Part shown: positions 1 through 9,870 of the stretch, in pieces
How the letters are laid out: every line of letters starts with the position of its first letter
Numbering within the stretch: the first letter of the stretch is position 1
Origin: Porticoccaceae bacterium
GTDB lineage: Bacteria; Pseudomonadota; Gammaproteobacteria; Pseudomonadales; Porticoccaceae
Direction of reading: 5' to 3'
Assembly (NCBI GenBank): GCA_021773435.1
Contig: JAJFKC010000044.1
Location: forward strand, 1-43,608
DNA: 43,608 nt
Made by a program: the position numbers and the translations under genes
The notes under the pieces: generated by a model
What the model saw: the letters and a program-made list of their open reading frames with translations, nothing else
The model's database searches: none
What the model was told of the DNA's origin: nothing

Positions 1-82
1 CACCCATACAAAGTGATACTCTAGCTTGTATTTCGTATGTGAGCCTGTTCGATAATCCATCCTCAAACATTAATTCAACTGC

Positions 83-121
83 TAGCTGAAAGCTACTCGC
101 CTGAAGGCGAGGGTTTAAACC
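83..121. repeat. Three consecutive palindromes, possible IS200/IS605-type right end
   Basis: Three inverted repeats lie end to end: TAGCT/AGCTA with a GAA loop (83-95), CTCGCC/GGCGAG with a TGAA loop (96-111) and the perfect 10-mer GGTTTAAACC (112-121). The block lies about 100 nt past the secF stop and has no U-tract on either strand, so it does not look like a normal terminator. A hairpin of this form followed by TTTAAACC recalls right ends of IS200/IS605 (TnpB) elements, but that is memory-based inference. The short open frame running in from the left edge does not resemble a TnpB C-terminus. Apart from this block, positions 1-218 hold nothing I recognise. Confidence 0.35.
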
Positions 122-218
122 TTTAGGACGGACGAATTAAATCAGCGCATTATGAAAATTCAAAAGCGGGATTAAAGATATTCTTTACAACAGCATTCGG
201 CAGGATAGCAATTCAAAA

Positions 219-1139
219 TCAGGGCATTCCGTCATCAAATGCGGCGCCCTCTTTTTCGCCTGGCAGCAGGTCATCACGAGATATACCTAAAGTGAGCAAC
301 ATATTGGCGGCAATATAGATGGACGAATAGGTCCCGATAGTCACACCCACAATCAAGGCGACCGCAAAGTTATGAATCAACTCACCGCCAAAGAAAAACA
401 GCGCGAATAACACCAGCAACGTGGTCAAGGATGTAATCACCGTTCGGCCCAGAGTTTGAGTCAGAGACTCGTTAATGACTACAATGGGCTCTTCAGCACG
501 CAGCAAACGAAAATTCTCACGGATGCGATCCGACACCACAATCGTATCGTTCAGTGAATAACCGACCACCGCCAACACTGCTGCCAGTACAGTCAAATCA
601 AACTCTATGCTTAGCACCGAGAAGAAACCCAGCGTAATAATCACATCATGAATCAAGGCCGACACTGCGGCGATGGAAAATTTATACTGGAAGCGAATAG
701 CCACGTAGAGCATCACCACCGCTAGTGCAGCGAGCATTCCCAGCCCACCATCATCACGTAATTCTTCACCAATTTGTGGGCCGACAAATTCGATACGCCT
801 TAATTCCACCGCTTTGCCCGATGAACGTAATGCTGCGAGCACACGATCACCCAGGTCAGCCTCCGGCTCGCCCTGCAATTTAATAAGCAAGTCCGTCTCA
901 GTACCGAAGTGCACTACTACCGGATCATGAAATTGTCTGTCTGCCAACTGGCTACGAATGGGATTGATCTTAACTGGCTGCTCGAAGCCTACCTCGATAA
1001 GCGTACCGCCGGTGAAATCCAGCCCTAAGACCAGGCCCTTGCTGACCAATGATCCCAGCGAAATAACGATCAGCACCATAGACGCAATCGCGGCCAGTTT
1101 GCGCTGGCCCATAAAGTCATAGATACGTTGTGGAGTCAT
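219..1139 (-). CDS. secF: Protein translocase subunit SecF
   Basis: Inner-membrane RND-type subunit of the SecDF complex, which uses the proton gradient to pull exported proteins through SecYEG. The 306-residue length is normal for the family. A first membrane segment (about 16-37) is followed by the family motif LDFTGGTLIEV (40-50), a periplasmic domain with VGPQIG (119-124), and five further membrane segments. The fourth-segment motif VGYSLNDTIVVSDR (192-205) is the conserved proton-path region. It starts 3 nt after the secD stop, so the two are co-transcribed and probably translationally coupled. The C-terminus ends in a short acidic tail. Identification is secure. Confidence 0.97.
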   Translation of the reverse strand: MTPQRIYDFMGQRKLAAIASMVLIVISLGSLVSKGLVLGLDFTGGTLIEVGFEQPVKINPIRSQLADRQFHDPVVVHFGTETDLLIKLQGEPEADLGDRVLAALRSSGKAVELRRIEFVGPQIGEELRDDGGLGMLAALAVVMLYVAIRFQYKFSIAAVSALIHDVIITLGFFSVLSIEFDLTVLAAVLAVVGYSLNDTIVVSDRIRENFRLLRAEEPIVVINESLTQTLGRTVITSLTTLLVLFALFFFGGELIHNFAVALIVGVTIGTYSSIYIAANMLLTLGISRDDLLPGEKEGAAFDDGMP

Positions 1140-1142
1140 AAT

Positions 1143-2996
1143 TTATATCCAGAGCTTATTAACATTGCGGCCACCGTAGACCAAATTTGCCAGGGCGCGG
1201 GTGCCCATAATGGAGGTAAACATGGAGGTAAGAATGCCGATGGACAGCGTCACCGCAAAGCCCTGCACCGGACCAGAACCGATGGCATAAAGAATCACAG
1301 CGACTATTAGTGTCGTCACGTTAGCATCAACAATAGACACGAATGCCCGGTCGTAACCAGACTGGATGGCACCCTGGATGGTCTCCCCGTTTTTTAACTC
1401 CTCCCTGATACGGGAGAAAATAAGCACGTTGGCATCCACCGCCATGCCCACTGTCAACACGATGCCAGCAATGCCTGGCAAAGTGAGCGTCGCGCCCAGT
1501 AGCGACATCACCGCCACTAACAGGACCAGGTTAAATACCAGGGCCAGGTTGGCGAAAATGCCAAAGACCTTGTAGTAGAACAGCATAAATAACAACACGA
1601 CAACCATGCCCATTTGCACAGAGGTGACTCCAACTTCGATATTTTCTGCACCCAGGGAGGGCCCAATGGTGCGCTCCTCTACAAAATGCATAGGTGCAGC
1701 CAGGGCACCGGCACGAAGCAATAGAGCTAATTCGGATGCTTCGCCGGGATCGTCAAGACCAGTAATGCGGAACTGCACACCCAGGGCGCTTTGAATGGTC
1801 GCCAAACTGATGATGCTCTTCTCAACATAGGGAACAGCCACTGATTCGTTTTCGCCAACGTCATTAATGCGGGTTTCCAGTCGCGCTTTGGATTCTATAA
1901 ACAGTACGCCAAGCCGACGCTTAATGTTGTTGCGCGTGGCATGGTGCATGGCCCGACCACCGCCGCTATCCAATGAGATATTGACCTGAGGCAGACCGGA
2001 TTCGTCATAGCCAACTGAAGCATTGGTCACCTGATCACCAGAAATAACAACTCGCTTTTCGAGCCAGGCATCGATTTCGCCGGTTCTTTCACCGCGAAAT
2101 TCAAACTTTTCCCGACCAGTGACTTTGCCTGGCTGGGCTTCCAGACGAAATTCCAGATTGGCCGTCTTGCCAATGATCCGTTTGGCCTCGGCCGTGTCCT
2201 GAACACCCGGCAACTCCACGACAATACGGTCCCGCCCCTGACGCTGAACGATTGGCTCAGACACGCCCAGCTCATTAACCCGATTACGCAGGGTGGTCAG
2301 ATTCTGGGCAACCGCGTATTCGACCTTTTCATCCAGGGCGACATCGCTCAATGTCAGCGTCACGAGATATAGTTCACCCTGCTCACTGCTGACCGGTAGC
2401 AATTCACGAAAATCTTTACGCACTACAGACACAGCTTCATCAAGTCGGCTTTCAGTGGTAAAGGTAAACTCAAGATGATTGTCGACAAGAGTGGCCGTTT
2501 TATAGCGTATTTTGACTTCCCTGAGCGCTTTCTTTAACTCCCCTAGCTGGGTTTCAAGGTGCTTAGTAATCACAGAGCTGGCATCAACCTGAAGCAGGAA
2601 ATGAACGCCACCCCTCAAATCCAGCCCCAATTTCATGGGTTTGGCACCCAATGAAGCAAGGCCTTCAGGCGTCGTCTCAGCGAGATTCAGGGCCACCACG
2701 TAATCCAGCCCCAGCTCCTCCTGAACAACCCTTTTGGCCGCCAGTTGCTGCGCTGAATCCCTAAGCCTGATCAGAATATTGCGCTCAGTCAGGGTTTCAC
2801 CAAAATAGTCAATTTCGGCCTCCGTCAATCTAGACAGGGCTTTTTCAAGGACAGCTTCATCCATCACCAGGCCACCGCTTTGTCCGGAAATCTGTATTGC
2901 CGAATCAGGCGCGTAGAGGTTTGGAGCTGCGTAGGTAAAACCCAGCGCCACAACAGTGACGATCAGCAGGTATTTCCAGATGGGGTAGCGGTTCAT
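1143..2996 (-). CDS. secD: Protein translocase subunit SecD
   Basis: Large subunit of the SecDF export motor in the inner membrane. At 617 residues it matches the E. coli-type length. It has an N-terminal membrane anchor (about 8-27), the motif LGLDLRGGVHFLLQVD (about 123-138), a large periplasmic P1 region, and a C-terminal membrane bundle with VGMAVDANVLIFSRIREE starting near residue 516, which carries the conserved acidic residue of RND motors. secF follows directly. Upstream, tgt ends 170 nt away, and the yajC gene expected between tgt and secD in this class is not there; the spacer is instead filled partly by a tandem repeat. The start at the MNRYPIWKYLL sequence agrees with family alignments. 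Confidence 0.97.
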   Translation of the reverse strand: MNRYPIWKYLLIVTVVALGFTYAAPNLYAPDSAIQISGQSGGLVMDEAVLEKALSRLTEAEIDYFGETLTERNILIRLRDSAQQLAAKRVVQEELGLDYVVALNLAETTPEGLASLGAKPMKLGLDLRGGVHFLLQVDASSVITKHLETQLGELKKALREVKIRYKTATLVDNHLEFTFTTESRLDEAVSVVRKDFRELLPVSSEQGELYLVTLTLSDVALDEKVEYAVAQNLTTLRNRVNELGVSEPIVQRQGRDRIVVELPGVQDTAEAKRIIGKTANLEFRLEAQPGKVTGREKFEFRGERTGEIDAWLEKRVVISGDQVTNASVGYDESGLPQVNISLDSGGGRAMHHATRNNIKRRLGVLFIESKARLETRINDVGENESVAVPYVEKSIISLATIQSALGVQFRITGLDDPGEASELALLLRAGALAAPMHFVEERTIGPSLGAENIEVGVTSVQMGMVVVLLFMLFYYKVFGIFANLALVFNLVLLVAVMSLLGATLTLPGIAGIVLTVGMAVDANVLIFSRIREELKNGETIQGAIQSGYDRAFVSIVDANVTTLIVAVILYAIGSGPVQGFAVTLSIGILTSMFTSIMGTRALANLVYGGRNVNKLWI

Positions 2997-3049
2997 GAAC
3001 TCAGCTTAACTTCCTGTAAAAGCGGCGCATTATAGGGCAATTGATTCGA

Positions 3050-3109
3050 CTCACCAATTAGCTCAATAATTGGTTCAACAATTAGTTCAACAATTGACTC
3101 AATAATGTA
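3050..3109. repeat. 12-bp tandem repeat, five units, in the tgt-secD spacer
   Basis: Five 12-bp units run head to tail: ctcaccaattag (3050), ctcaataattgg (3062), ttcaacaattag (3074), ttcaacaattga (3086) and ctcaataatgta (3098). A looser unit precedes them. The array lies exactly where yajC would be expected. There is no open frame of YajC size here. Confidence 0.8.
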
Positions 3110-3166
3110 GCGACGACCACCACCGCAGTCTTGAGTCGGTTAGATAGATTGCGAGCAATTCAAATA

Positions 3167-5394
<2,228 letters not shown>

Positions 5395-5531
5395 ATAAAA
5401 TCAAAACAGCTACCGAGAAAAGCGCGCCAGCGTAGCGGAAAACCCGATAATTACCAAGCCGAAGTGGAAGAGCCCTAATTCAGCTTCTAAGCGCAATCTG
5501 TCTAAAAGAGATTGGCCATGTATTCAAAATA

Positions 5532-5559
5532 TTGACCACCTAAACAGCGCTGCTATAAT
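5532..5559 (+). promoter_or_regulatory. Sigma-70 promoter of tRNA-Leu
   Basis: TTGACC (5532-5537) and a perfect TATAAT (5554-5559) are separated by 16 bp. A GC-rich discriminator (CCGCGCCC) follows directly, as at stringently controlled stable-RNA promoters. Transcription should start about 5566, just before the mature tRNA 5' end at 5571. Confidence 0.8.
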
Positions 5560-5570
5560 CCGCGCCCTGT

Positions 5571-5657
5571 GCCAGAGTGGTGAAATTGGTAGACACACGG
5601 GATTCAAAATCCCGCGCCCTTAAAAGCGTGCCGGTTCGAGTCCGGCCTCTGGTACCA
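5571..5657 (+). tRNA. tRNA-Leu, anticodon CAA
   Basis: An 87-nt class II tRNA. The acceptor stem GCCAGAG pairs with CTCTGGT (one G-U at the top), followed by discriminator A and an encoded CCA. The anticodon stem CGGGA/TCCCG encloses the loop TTCAAAA, giving anticodon CAA for UUG codons. A long variable arm and the T-arm GGTTCGAGTCC are present. It resembles E. coli leuX, a well-known island integration site. I saw no second copy of its 3' end in the window that would mark an attachment site. Confidence 0.95.
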
Positions 5658-6000
5658 GATCTATAATCAGTGACAATCTTGTGGTTCACTCATATATTAC
5701 GTAGCAGTTTCAGCTACGGCGACCACGTTCCTGCAAGGGGCTGGTTGGAGTGGCAGATTACCCCGGCTTACTGGTCGCTACCGAATACATACCGAATACA
5801 TACCAAATTATATAAATGGCCGCGTTTGTTGTGGAAACCATCCAACTTCCTGACAAAAGATTCTATTGCAGCGGTGCAAATTGCAACCCCTTGATTATTA
5901 CGAGCTGGACTTCCAAAAGTTAGTAAATGATTATTAATAGTAGCCTTTTCCATTTAATTGCACCGATAACCTGCTAACTGCTCGACAAATTTAAAGCAGG
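5658..6000. other. 343-bp gene-free stretch downstream of tRNA-Leu
   Basis: AT-rich sequence between the tRNA and the minus-strand nuclease gene. Two short open frames (5670-5894 plus, 5768-5953 minus) look random: no recognisable motif and no ribosome site. It contains a small stem CGTAGC/GCTACG without a T-run and the 11-bp tandem repeat listed separately. No integrase remnant could be recognised. Confidence 0.6.
5779..5811. repeat. 11-bp tandem repeat, three units
   Basis: Two identical units taccgaataca (5779-5789 and 5790-5800) are followed by the diverged taccaaattat (5801-5811), in the spacer downstream of tRNA-Leu. Confidence 0.75.
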
Positions 6001-6855
6001 CTACGTGACCATCTGCAACTCAAAATAAAGTATTGCGTGATCAGAAAACTTATCCGTCCAGGCATCTTTTTTTGCATTGGTATCCTCATCCACCCAACCG
6101 CGCACTGACACTGGCTTTGAATCAAAGGACTTAAATTTCAAATGTTCTGCAGCGACAATATGATCCAGGTTTCCGGGATCATATTTGGATTTAGAGCCTG
6201 GCCAATAGGTCGCATCAGCGGTTTTATCCAGAATTTTCATGGCCACCGATTTTGTACTCAGGCGTTTGTTCAATCGTTCGATCTCTTCGAGCGCGGTAAT
6301 ATCCTTATCGCTGTAGGTCAGATTCATACCCATGGTGTTTAGATCACCCATAAATATAAAATTAGATTTTCCTGGCAGACCTTTAGCTATATGGGCTTTA
6401 TCTAAAGTCTTTTTAAATTTAATCGCGCGTTCTGTCATATCGTCTCGCAAACCAAATCCTTTTGGTTCAGTGAGACTTTTCAAATGCAGGAACAGCAACG
6501 AATAATTTACGCCATTTTTGTTAATTGTTAACAACGCGCCAGGACGCAACATGGATGCGCCGGATTTAAAAGTGGTTTTCTGACTAAAAAAAGCGGAAAT
6601 ATTATTTTTTATGCCAAGCAAAATTTCCTGGGATTGCGGGCCTTCGGTAATATGAAATGAGTAACCCGGCATGCGGGTAATAATTTCGTCGAAAACTATC
6701 TTACCGACAACTTCATAGATGGCGATAACGTCGGCTTTTTGGGCTGCCACCAAATCGATAATGGGTCCAATTGGCTTTTTTGGTTGATTGCTATTCTTTG
6801 CTGATTTTCCAAAATGCTCGACATTCCATGAGAGAACACTAAATGCTTTAGCCAT
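6001..6855 (-). CDS. Endonuclease/exonuclease/phosphatase (EEP) family protein
   Basis: Metal-dependent phosphodiesterase/nuclease fold; substrate unknown. The 284 residues contain the EEP signatures in order: WNVEHF (10-15), AIYEV with the metal-binding Glu48, FLHLKS with His124, GDLNTMG with Asp171 and Asn173, NLDHI (229-233) and the terminal SDHAILYFE with the catalytic Asp-His (272-273). No signal peptide or membrane segment is evident, so it is probably cytoplasmic. A good ribosome site (AAGGAG, 9 nt upstream) fixes the start. The gene is visibly richer in A/T and lysine codons than its neighbours and stands alone beside tRNA-Leu, which suggests it was acquired. It could act on DNA, RNA, lipid or small phosphates; the sequence does not decide. 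Confidence 0.85.
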   Translation of the reverse strand: MAKAFSVLSWNVEHFGKSAKNSNQPKKPIGPIIDLVAAQKADVIAIYEVVGKIVFDEIITRMPGYSFHITEGPQSQEILLGIKNNISAFFSQKTTFKSGASMLRPGALLTINKNGVNYSLLFLHLKSLTEPKGFGLRDDMTERAIKFKKTLDKAHIAKGLPGKSNFIFMGDLNTMGMNLTYSDKDITALEEIERLNKRLSTKSVAMKILDKTADATYWPGSKSKYDPGNLDHIVAAEHLKFKSFDSKPVSVRGWVDEDTNAKKDAWTDKFSDHAILYFELQMVT

Positions 6856-6929
6856 GTCATAAACTCCTTTTTAATTATTTAGTCCTGATTATTTTGGTCC
6901 GACTATCTTTGTCGACAAGCACCAGGCGC

Positions 6930-7964
6930 TTATTTGCTGGCAGTCACGGCCCTTGCCACTTCGCCCCAGCGACCAATTGAATCTGGGTCGCGGGCGTAGT
7001 CCATTCCGGCAGTATAGATTATCAGGCGCTCAGCCGTGCCTTCATATCTATCGACGAGCTTGTCCGCCAGATCATCCCAGCTTGCTTCGGTGGTGTAATG
7101 CTGAAGGATTTCATCGGTAATTACATCGGACATTCCCGCCATATCACCGGCTTTTTGGCAGGTGCGGATTTTTGCTGTGGTGCCTTCAAAACCCAGCAGA
7201 TCAAACTGGAACGCATAATTCGGCGTCGAACCATAAAAAGCGACCTGCTGGCGACAAAAAGCTTTGGAGGCAGCTTTTTCTTCTTCACTATCACCAACAA
7301 TGGTCAATACTGGTACCAGCAAGTCGACATCGCTCACCTCCCGCCCCGCCTTGGTTGCACCTTCGGCGACCGCTGGCAACATCATATCTTCAATATATTT
7401 CTGGCTGTGGAAGGGATGAACCTGGATCCCGTCGCATAGCTCGCCGGCCATTTTCAACATGTATGGATTCACCGCCGCAGCGTCGATAGCAGGAGGCGGG
7501 TAATCAATGCTACCCGGTGACCACATATCATTAAACAGGGTTAATTCGTAGTACGGCCCGTGGTAGTCAAGCTTTGCTTCTTTGCGATAAGCTTTAAAGA
7601 TGGCCTTTAAAGCACCGATATAATCACGCATACGCGGGCCGGGGGGATCAAACTCAGAACCATAACGCCGGGTGATATGGGCTCTGACCTGGGTGCCCAG
7701 ACCCAGCCTGAACTGGCCTCGGCTGGCCTCCTGAAGCTCCCAGGCGTTGGCCGCAGTGATCATCGGGCTGCGCGGAAATGCCACGGCAATACCCGTCGAG
7801 AACTCTAACTTCTCCGTGGCTAACGCTGCCGCCGCAACAGATAAGTATGCGGTGCGGCCACCCTCGGTAAAGGTGATACCACTGAATCCGGCCTGTTCAA
7901 CATCGCGCGCCATTTTTTGTATGGAGCGGAGTTCGCGAGGGTTGCTCATTAGATCAATTTTCAT
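6930..7964 (-). CDS. Luciferase-like (LLM class) flavin/F420-dependent oxidoreductase
   Basis: A 344-residue TIM-barrel oxidoreductase of the bacterial luciferase superfamily, resembling actinobacterial F420-dependent members (TIGR03617 type). Conserved blocks include MKIDLMSNPRELRS at the start, FTEGGRTAYLS (32-42), GIAVAFPRSPM (58-68), GQFRLGLGTQVRAHI (83-97), DAAAVNPYMLKMAGE and the GDSEEE/FYGSTPNY region. The open frame continues 73 codons upstream, but that extension is an artefact: the family start MKIDL is at 7964 and has an AGGAAA ribosome site about 10 nt upstream. It is divergent from the thiolase-like gene, suggesting a shared control region. Whether it uses F420 or FMN cannot be read from sequence; F420 is uncommon in Gammaproteobacteria. 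Confidence 0.88.
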   Translation of the reverse strand: MKIDLMSNPRELRSIQKMARDVEQAGFSGITFTEGGRTAYLSVAAAALATEKLEFSTGIAVAFPRSPMITAANAWELQEASRGQFRLGLGTQVRAHITRRYGSEFDPPGPRMRDYIGALKAIFKAYRKEAKLDYHGPYYELTLFNDMWSPGSIDYPPPAIDAAAVNPYMLKMAGELCDGIQVHPFHSQKYIEDMMLPAVAEGATKAGREVSDVDLLVPVLTIVGDSEEEKAASKAFCRQQVAFYGSTPNYAFQFDLLGFEGTTAKIRTCQKAGDMAGMSDVITDEILQHYTTEASWDDLADKLVDRYEGTAERLIIYTAGMDYARDPDSIGRWGEVARAVTASK

Positions 7965-8000
7965 GGCTGCATGGTTTCCTGTTTTGCGGGTTCTTGTTAC

Positions 8001-8030
8001 GACTATACAGATTATGACTATACAGATAAT
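8001..8030. repeat. 15-bp tandem duplication in the divergent control region
   Basis: Units gactatacagattat (8001) and gactatacagataat (8016) differ at one base. Each carries a TATACA hexamer, so the duplication doubles a possible -10 element between the two divergent genes. Confidence 0.75.
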
Positions 8031-8127
8031 ACTTAGCTGGCTAGTATCAATGAACAGATTAGCAACAATTAGAGCGAAATCCAGTGGCCCTAAAATTAAG
8101 GCCGTTAATAACAGGAACACCAAAACC

Positions 8128-9309
8128 ATGACTAATCGAACGTTGAGGGGCAAAGTAGCCGTTGTCGGGGTCGGCGAGACCACCTATCACAAACGTGGCG
8201 GCTCAGATGACCCGGAATTTGTGCTGGCCCTAAAAGCGATTTTGGCGGCCAGTGAAGACGCCGGAATTGAGCCGCGAGAAATCGATGGATTTGCTTCGTT
8301 CAGTAATGATCGCAGTGACCCTTCACGACTATCTGCGGCGTTGGGCATGGATGAATTAAAATTTGCCAATATGCAATGGGGCGGTGGCGGTGGCGGTGGC
8401 AGTGGCGCGGTGGCAAACGCAGCAGCAGCCATTGCGACTGGCGTAGCCGATTGCGTGGTGGTGTTTCGAGCCCTCGCCCAGGGCCAGTTTGCCCGCTTTG
8501 GTCAGGGGCCGAAATCGTCTGGCGTATCAGGCGATGGCGCTTACACAATTCCTTACGGGATGATGTCGCCAGCACAGATGTTTGCCATGCGTTGCACCCG
8601 ACACCTCCATGAAACTGGCGTCACCCGCGACACCTACAAGGCGGTATCTCTGGCCACCTATGAACATGCACAAAATAATCCACGAGCGGTGATGCATGGC
8701 CGACCTCTTAGCCCGGAGAAATATGATGGTGCCCGCTGGATCGTCGAGCCCTACCAGCTTTACGACTGCTGTATGGAAAACGACGGCGCTGCGGCTATGG
8801 TGCTGGTTTCAGCCGAGAAAGCGAAGGACATGAAGCAAAAGCCTGCGTACCTGCTGGGTGCAACCGCTGGCTCTGAATACCGCAATGCCGCGCCCTGCCA
8901 TAACGCGCCTCTTTACGCGACGTCGAGCTTTACCTCACTGGCACCACGCCTTTATGAAATGGCAGGTGTCGAACCGCAGGATATTGACGTGTTACAAAGC
9001 TATGAGAACTTTACTGGCGGCGTGGTCATGTCAATTATCGAACACGGGTTTTGCAGCCACGATGAAGCTAACGAGTTTATCCGATATGACAACCTGCTGG
9101 CAGCCACTGGCAAACTGCCCCTCAATACCAGCGGCGGTAATCTAGCCGAGTGCTATATGCACGGTCTGGAACTGATTGTTGAGGCAGTGCGCCAGATTCG
9201 AGGTGAGTCGCCCAACCAGGTGGTAAATGCCAATGTATCGATGGTGACGTCGGGGCCGATGGTGACGCCGGTCAGCAACTGCATTTTCGGCAGCCAGGAG
9301 ACACTGTAA
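8128..9309 (+). CDS. Thiolase-fold lipid-transfer protein (SCP-x/Ltp2-like), probable aldolase or lyase
   Basis: A 393-residue thiolase-superfamily protein. It begins VAVVGVGETTYHKRGG and has DGAAAMVLVSAEKA in the middle and NTSGGNLAECYMHGLELI near residue 333, all typical of the SCP2-thiolase/Ltp2 group that acts on CoA thioesters. At the place where thiolases have the nucleophilic Cys there is a seven-glycine run (WGGGGGGGSG, 84-93) with no Cys. This fits a retro-aldolase such as Ltp2 better than a true thiolase (inference). The start at 8128 is preferred over upstream in-frame ATGs because it matches the family and has AGGAA 11 nt upstream. Its stop overlaps the next gene's ATG (TAATG), so the two products are coupled and probably form a complex. 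Confidence 0.9.
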   Translation: MTNRTLRGKVAVVGVGETTYHKRGGSDDPEFVLALKAILAASEDAGIEPREIDGFASFSNDRSDPSRLSAALGMDELKFANMQWGGGGGGGSGAVANAAAAIATGVADCVVVFRALAQGQFARFGQGPKSSGVSGDGAYTIPYGMMSPAQMFAMRCTRHLHETGVTRDTYKAVSLATYEHAQNNPRAVMHGRPLSPEKYDGARWIVEPYQLYDCCMENDGAAAMVLVSAEKAKDMKQKPAYLLGATAGSEYRNAAPCHNAPLYATSSFTSLAPRLYEMAGVEPQDIDVLQSYENFTGGVVMSIIEHGFCSHDEANEFIRYDNLLAATGKLPLNTSGGNLAECYMHGLELIVEAVRQIRGESPNQVVNANVSMVTSGPMVTPVSNCIFGSQETL

Positions 9310-9770
9310 TGAGCCAGCAAAAAATGCCTAACCAAACGCCTTATCTCCCCGAAGGTCTACCAGCACCGATGCCATCCCGTGATGGTCTGGACACACCCTA
9401 CTGGGAAGGCTTAAAAAACGAGAAACTAATGATCCAACGCTGTAACGTTTGCCAAAACTGGCAGTGGGGTCCGGAGTGGATTTGCCACGCCTGCCATTCT
9501 TTTGACCTGGGCTGGGGCGAAGTCAAAGGCGAAGGCGTGATCTATAGCTGGGAACGCTCGTGGCACCCGGTTCATCCCGCCTTGCAGGAGCGTGGTCCCT
9601 ATATTGTTGTTCTGGTCGAGCTCCCGGAAGTCGGTAACATCCGCATGGTTGGCAACTTATTAGGCGACCCTCAGCAGGATATCGTTATTGGCTCAGCTGT
9701 GAAAGTAGTGTTCGAACATCATCCTGACGCTAAGGTGCCTTTTACGCTTGCCCAATGGCAAATTACCTGA
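9309..9770 (+). CDS. Zinc-ribbon/OB-fold (DUF35) partner protein
   Basis: A 153-residue ChsH2/DUF35-type acyl-CoA binding partner. A proline-rich start leads to a helix, then a rubredoxin-like zinc ribbon with Cys45, Cys48, Cys59 and Cys62 (C-x2-C-x10-C-x2-C), then an OB-fold (about 65-150) with the GEGVIYSWERSWHPVHPA segment. Family members pair with a thiolase-fold or hydratase partner and supply part of the CoA-substrate tunnel. Here the partner is clear: the start codon overlaps the stop codon of the thiolase-like gene. Together the pair resembles the Ltp2-DUF35 aldolase of steroid side-chain degradation; the actual substrate is not known. Confidence 0.9.
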   Translation: MSQQKMPNQTPYLPEGLPAPMPSRDGLDTPYWEGLKNEKLMIQRCNVCQNWQWGPEWICHACHSFDLGWGEVKGEGVIYSWERSWHPVHPALQERGPYIVVLVELPEVGNIRMVGNLLGDPQQDIVIGSAVKVVFEHHPDAKVPFTLAQWQIT

Positions 9771-9870
9771 TCGTTTATTATTCCAGGCGCAACCATCTGA
9801 TATGCACATTACAGACACCTGGGGCAACGACGTTTGTTGCTTAGATAGTTTCGACTTCGGTGGGCACTAA

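Noticed and set aside
83-121. Rho-independent terminator for secF
   Set aside because: The hairpins are strong but no T-run follows on the minus strand, and they lie about 100 nt past the stop.
3050-3109. CRISPR-like or operator array in the tgt-secD spacer
   Set aside because: Units are directly contiguous with no spacers, and similar contiguous arrays of unrelated sequence occur at other loci.
5670-5894. 74-codon frame after tRNA-Leu as a possible integrase remnant
   Set aside because: No tyrosine-recombinase residues or other motif, no ribosome site; treated as non-coding.
7747-8127. N-terminal extension of the thiolase-like frame
   Set aside because: It is antisense to the LLM oxidoreductase; the family start with a ribosome site is at 8128.
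7965-8183. 73-codon upstream extension of the LLM oxidoreductase frame
   Set aside because: Hydrophobic, unlike the family, crosses the divergent gene's start and a tandem repeat; the family start and a ribosome site are at 7964.
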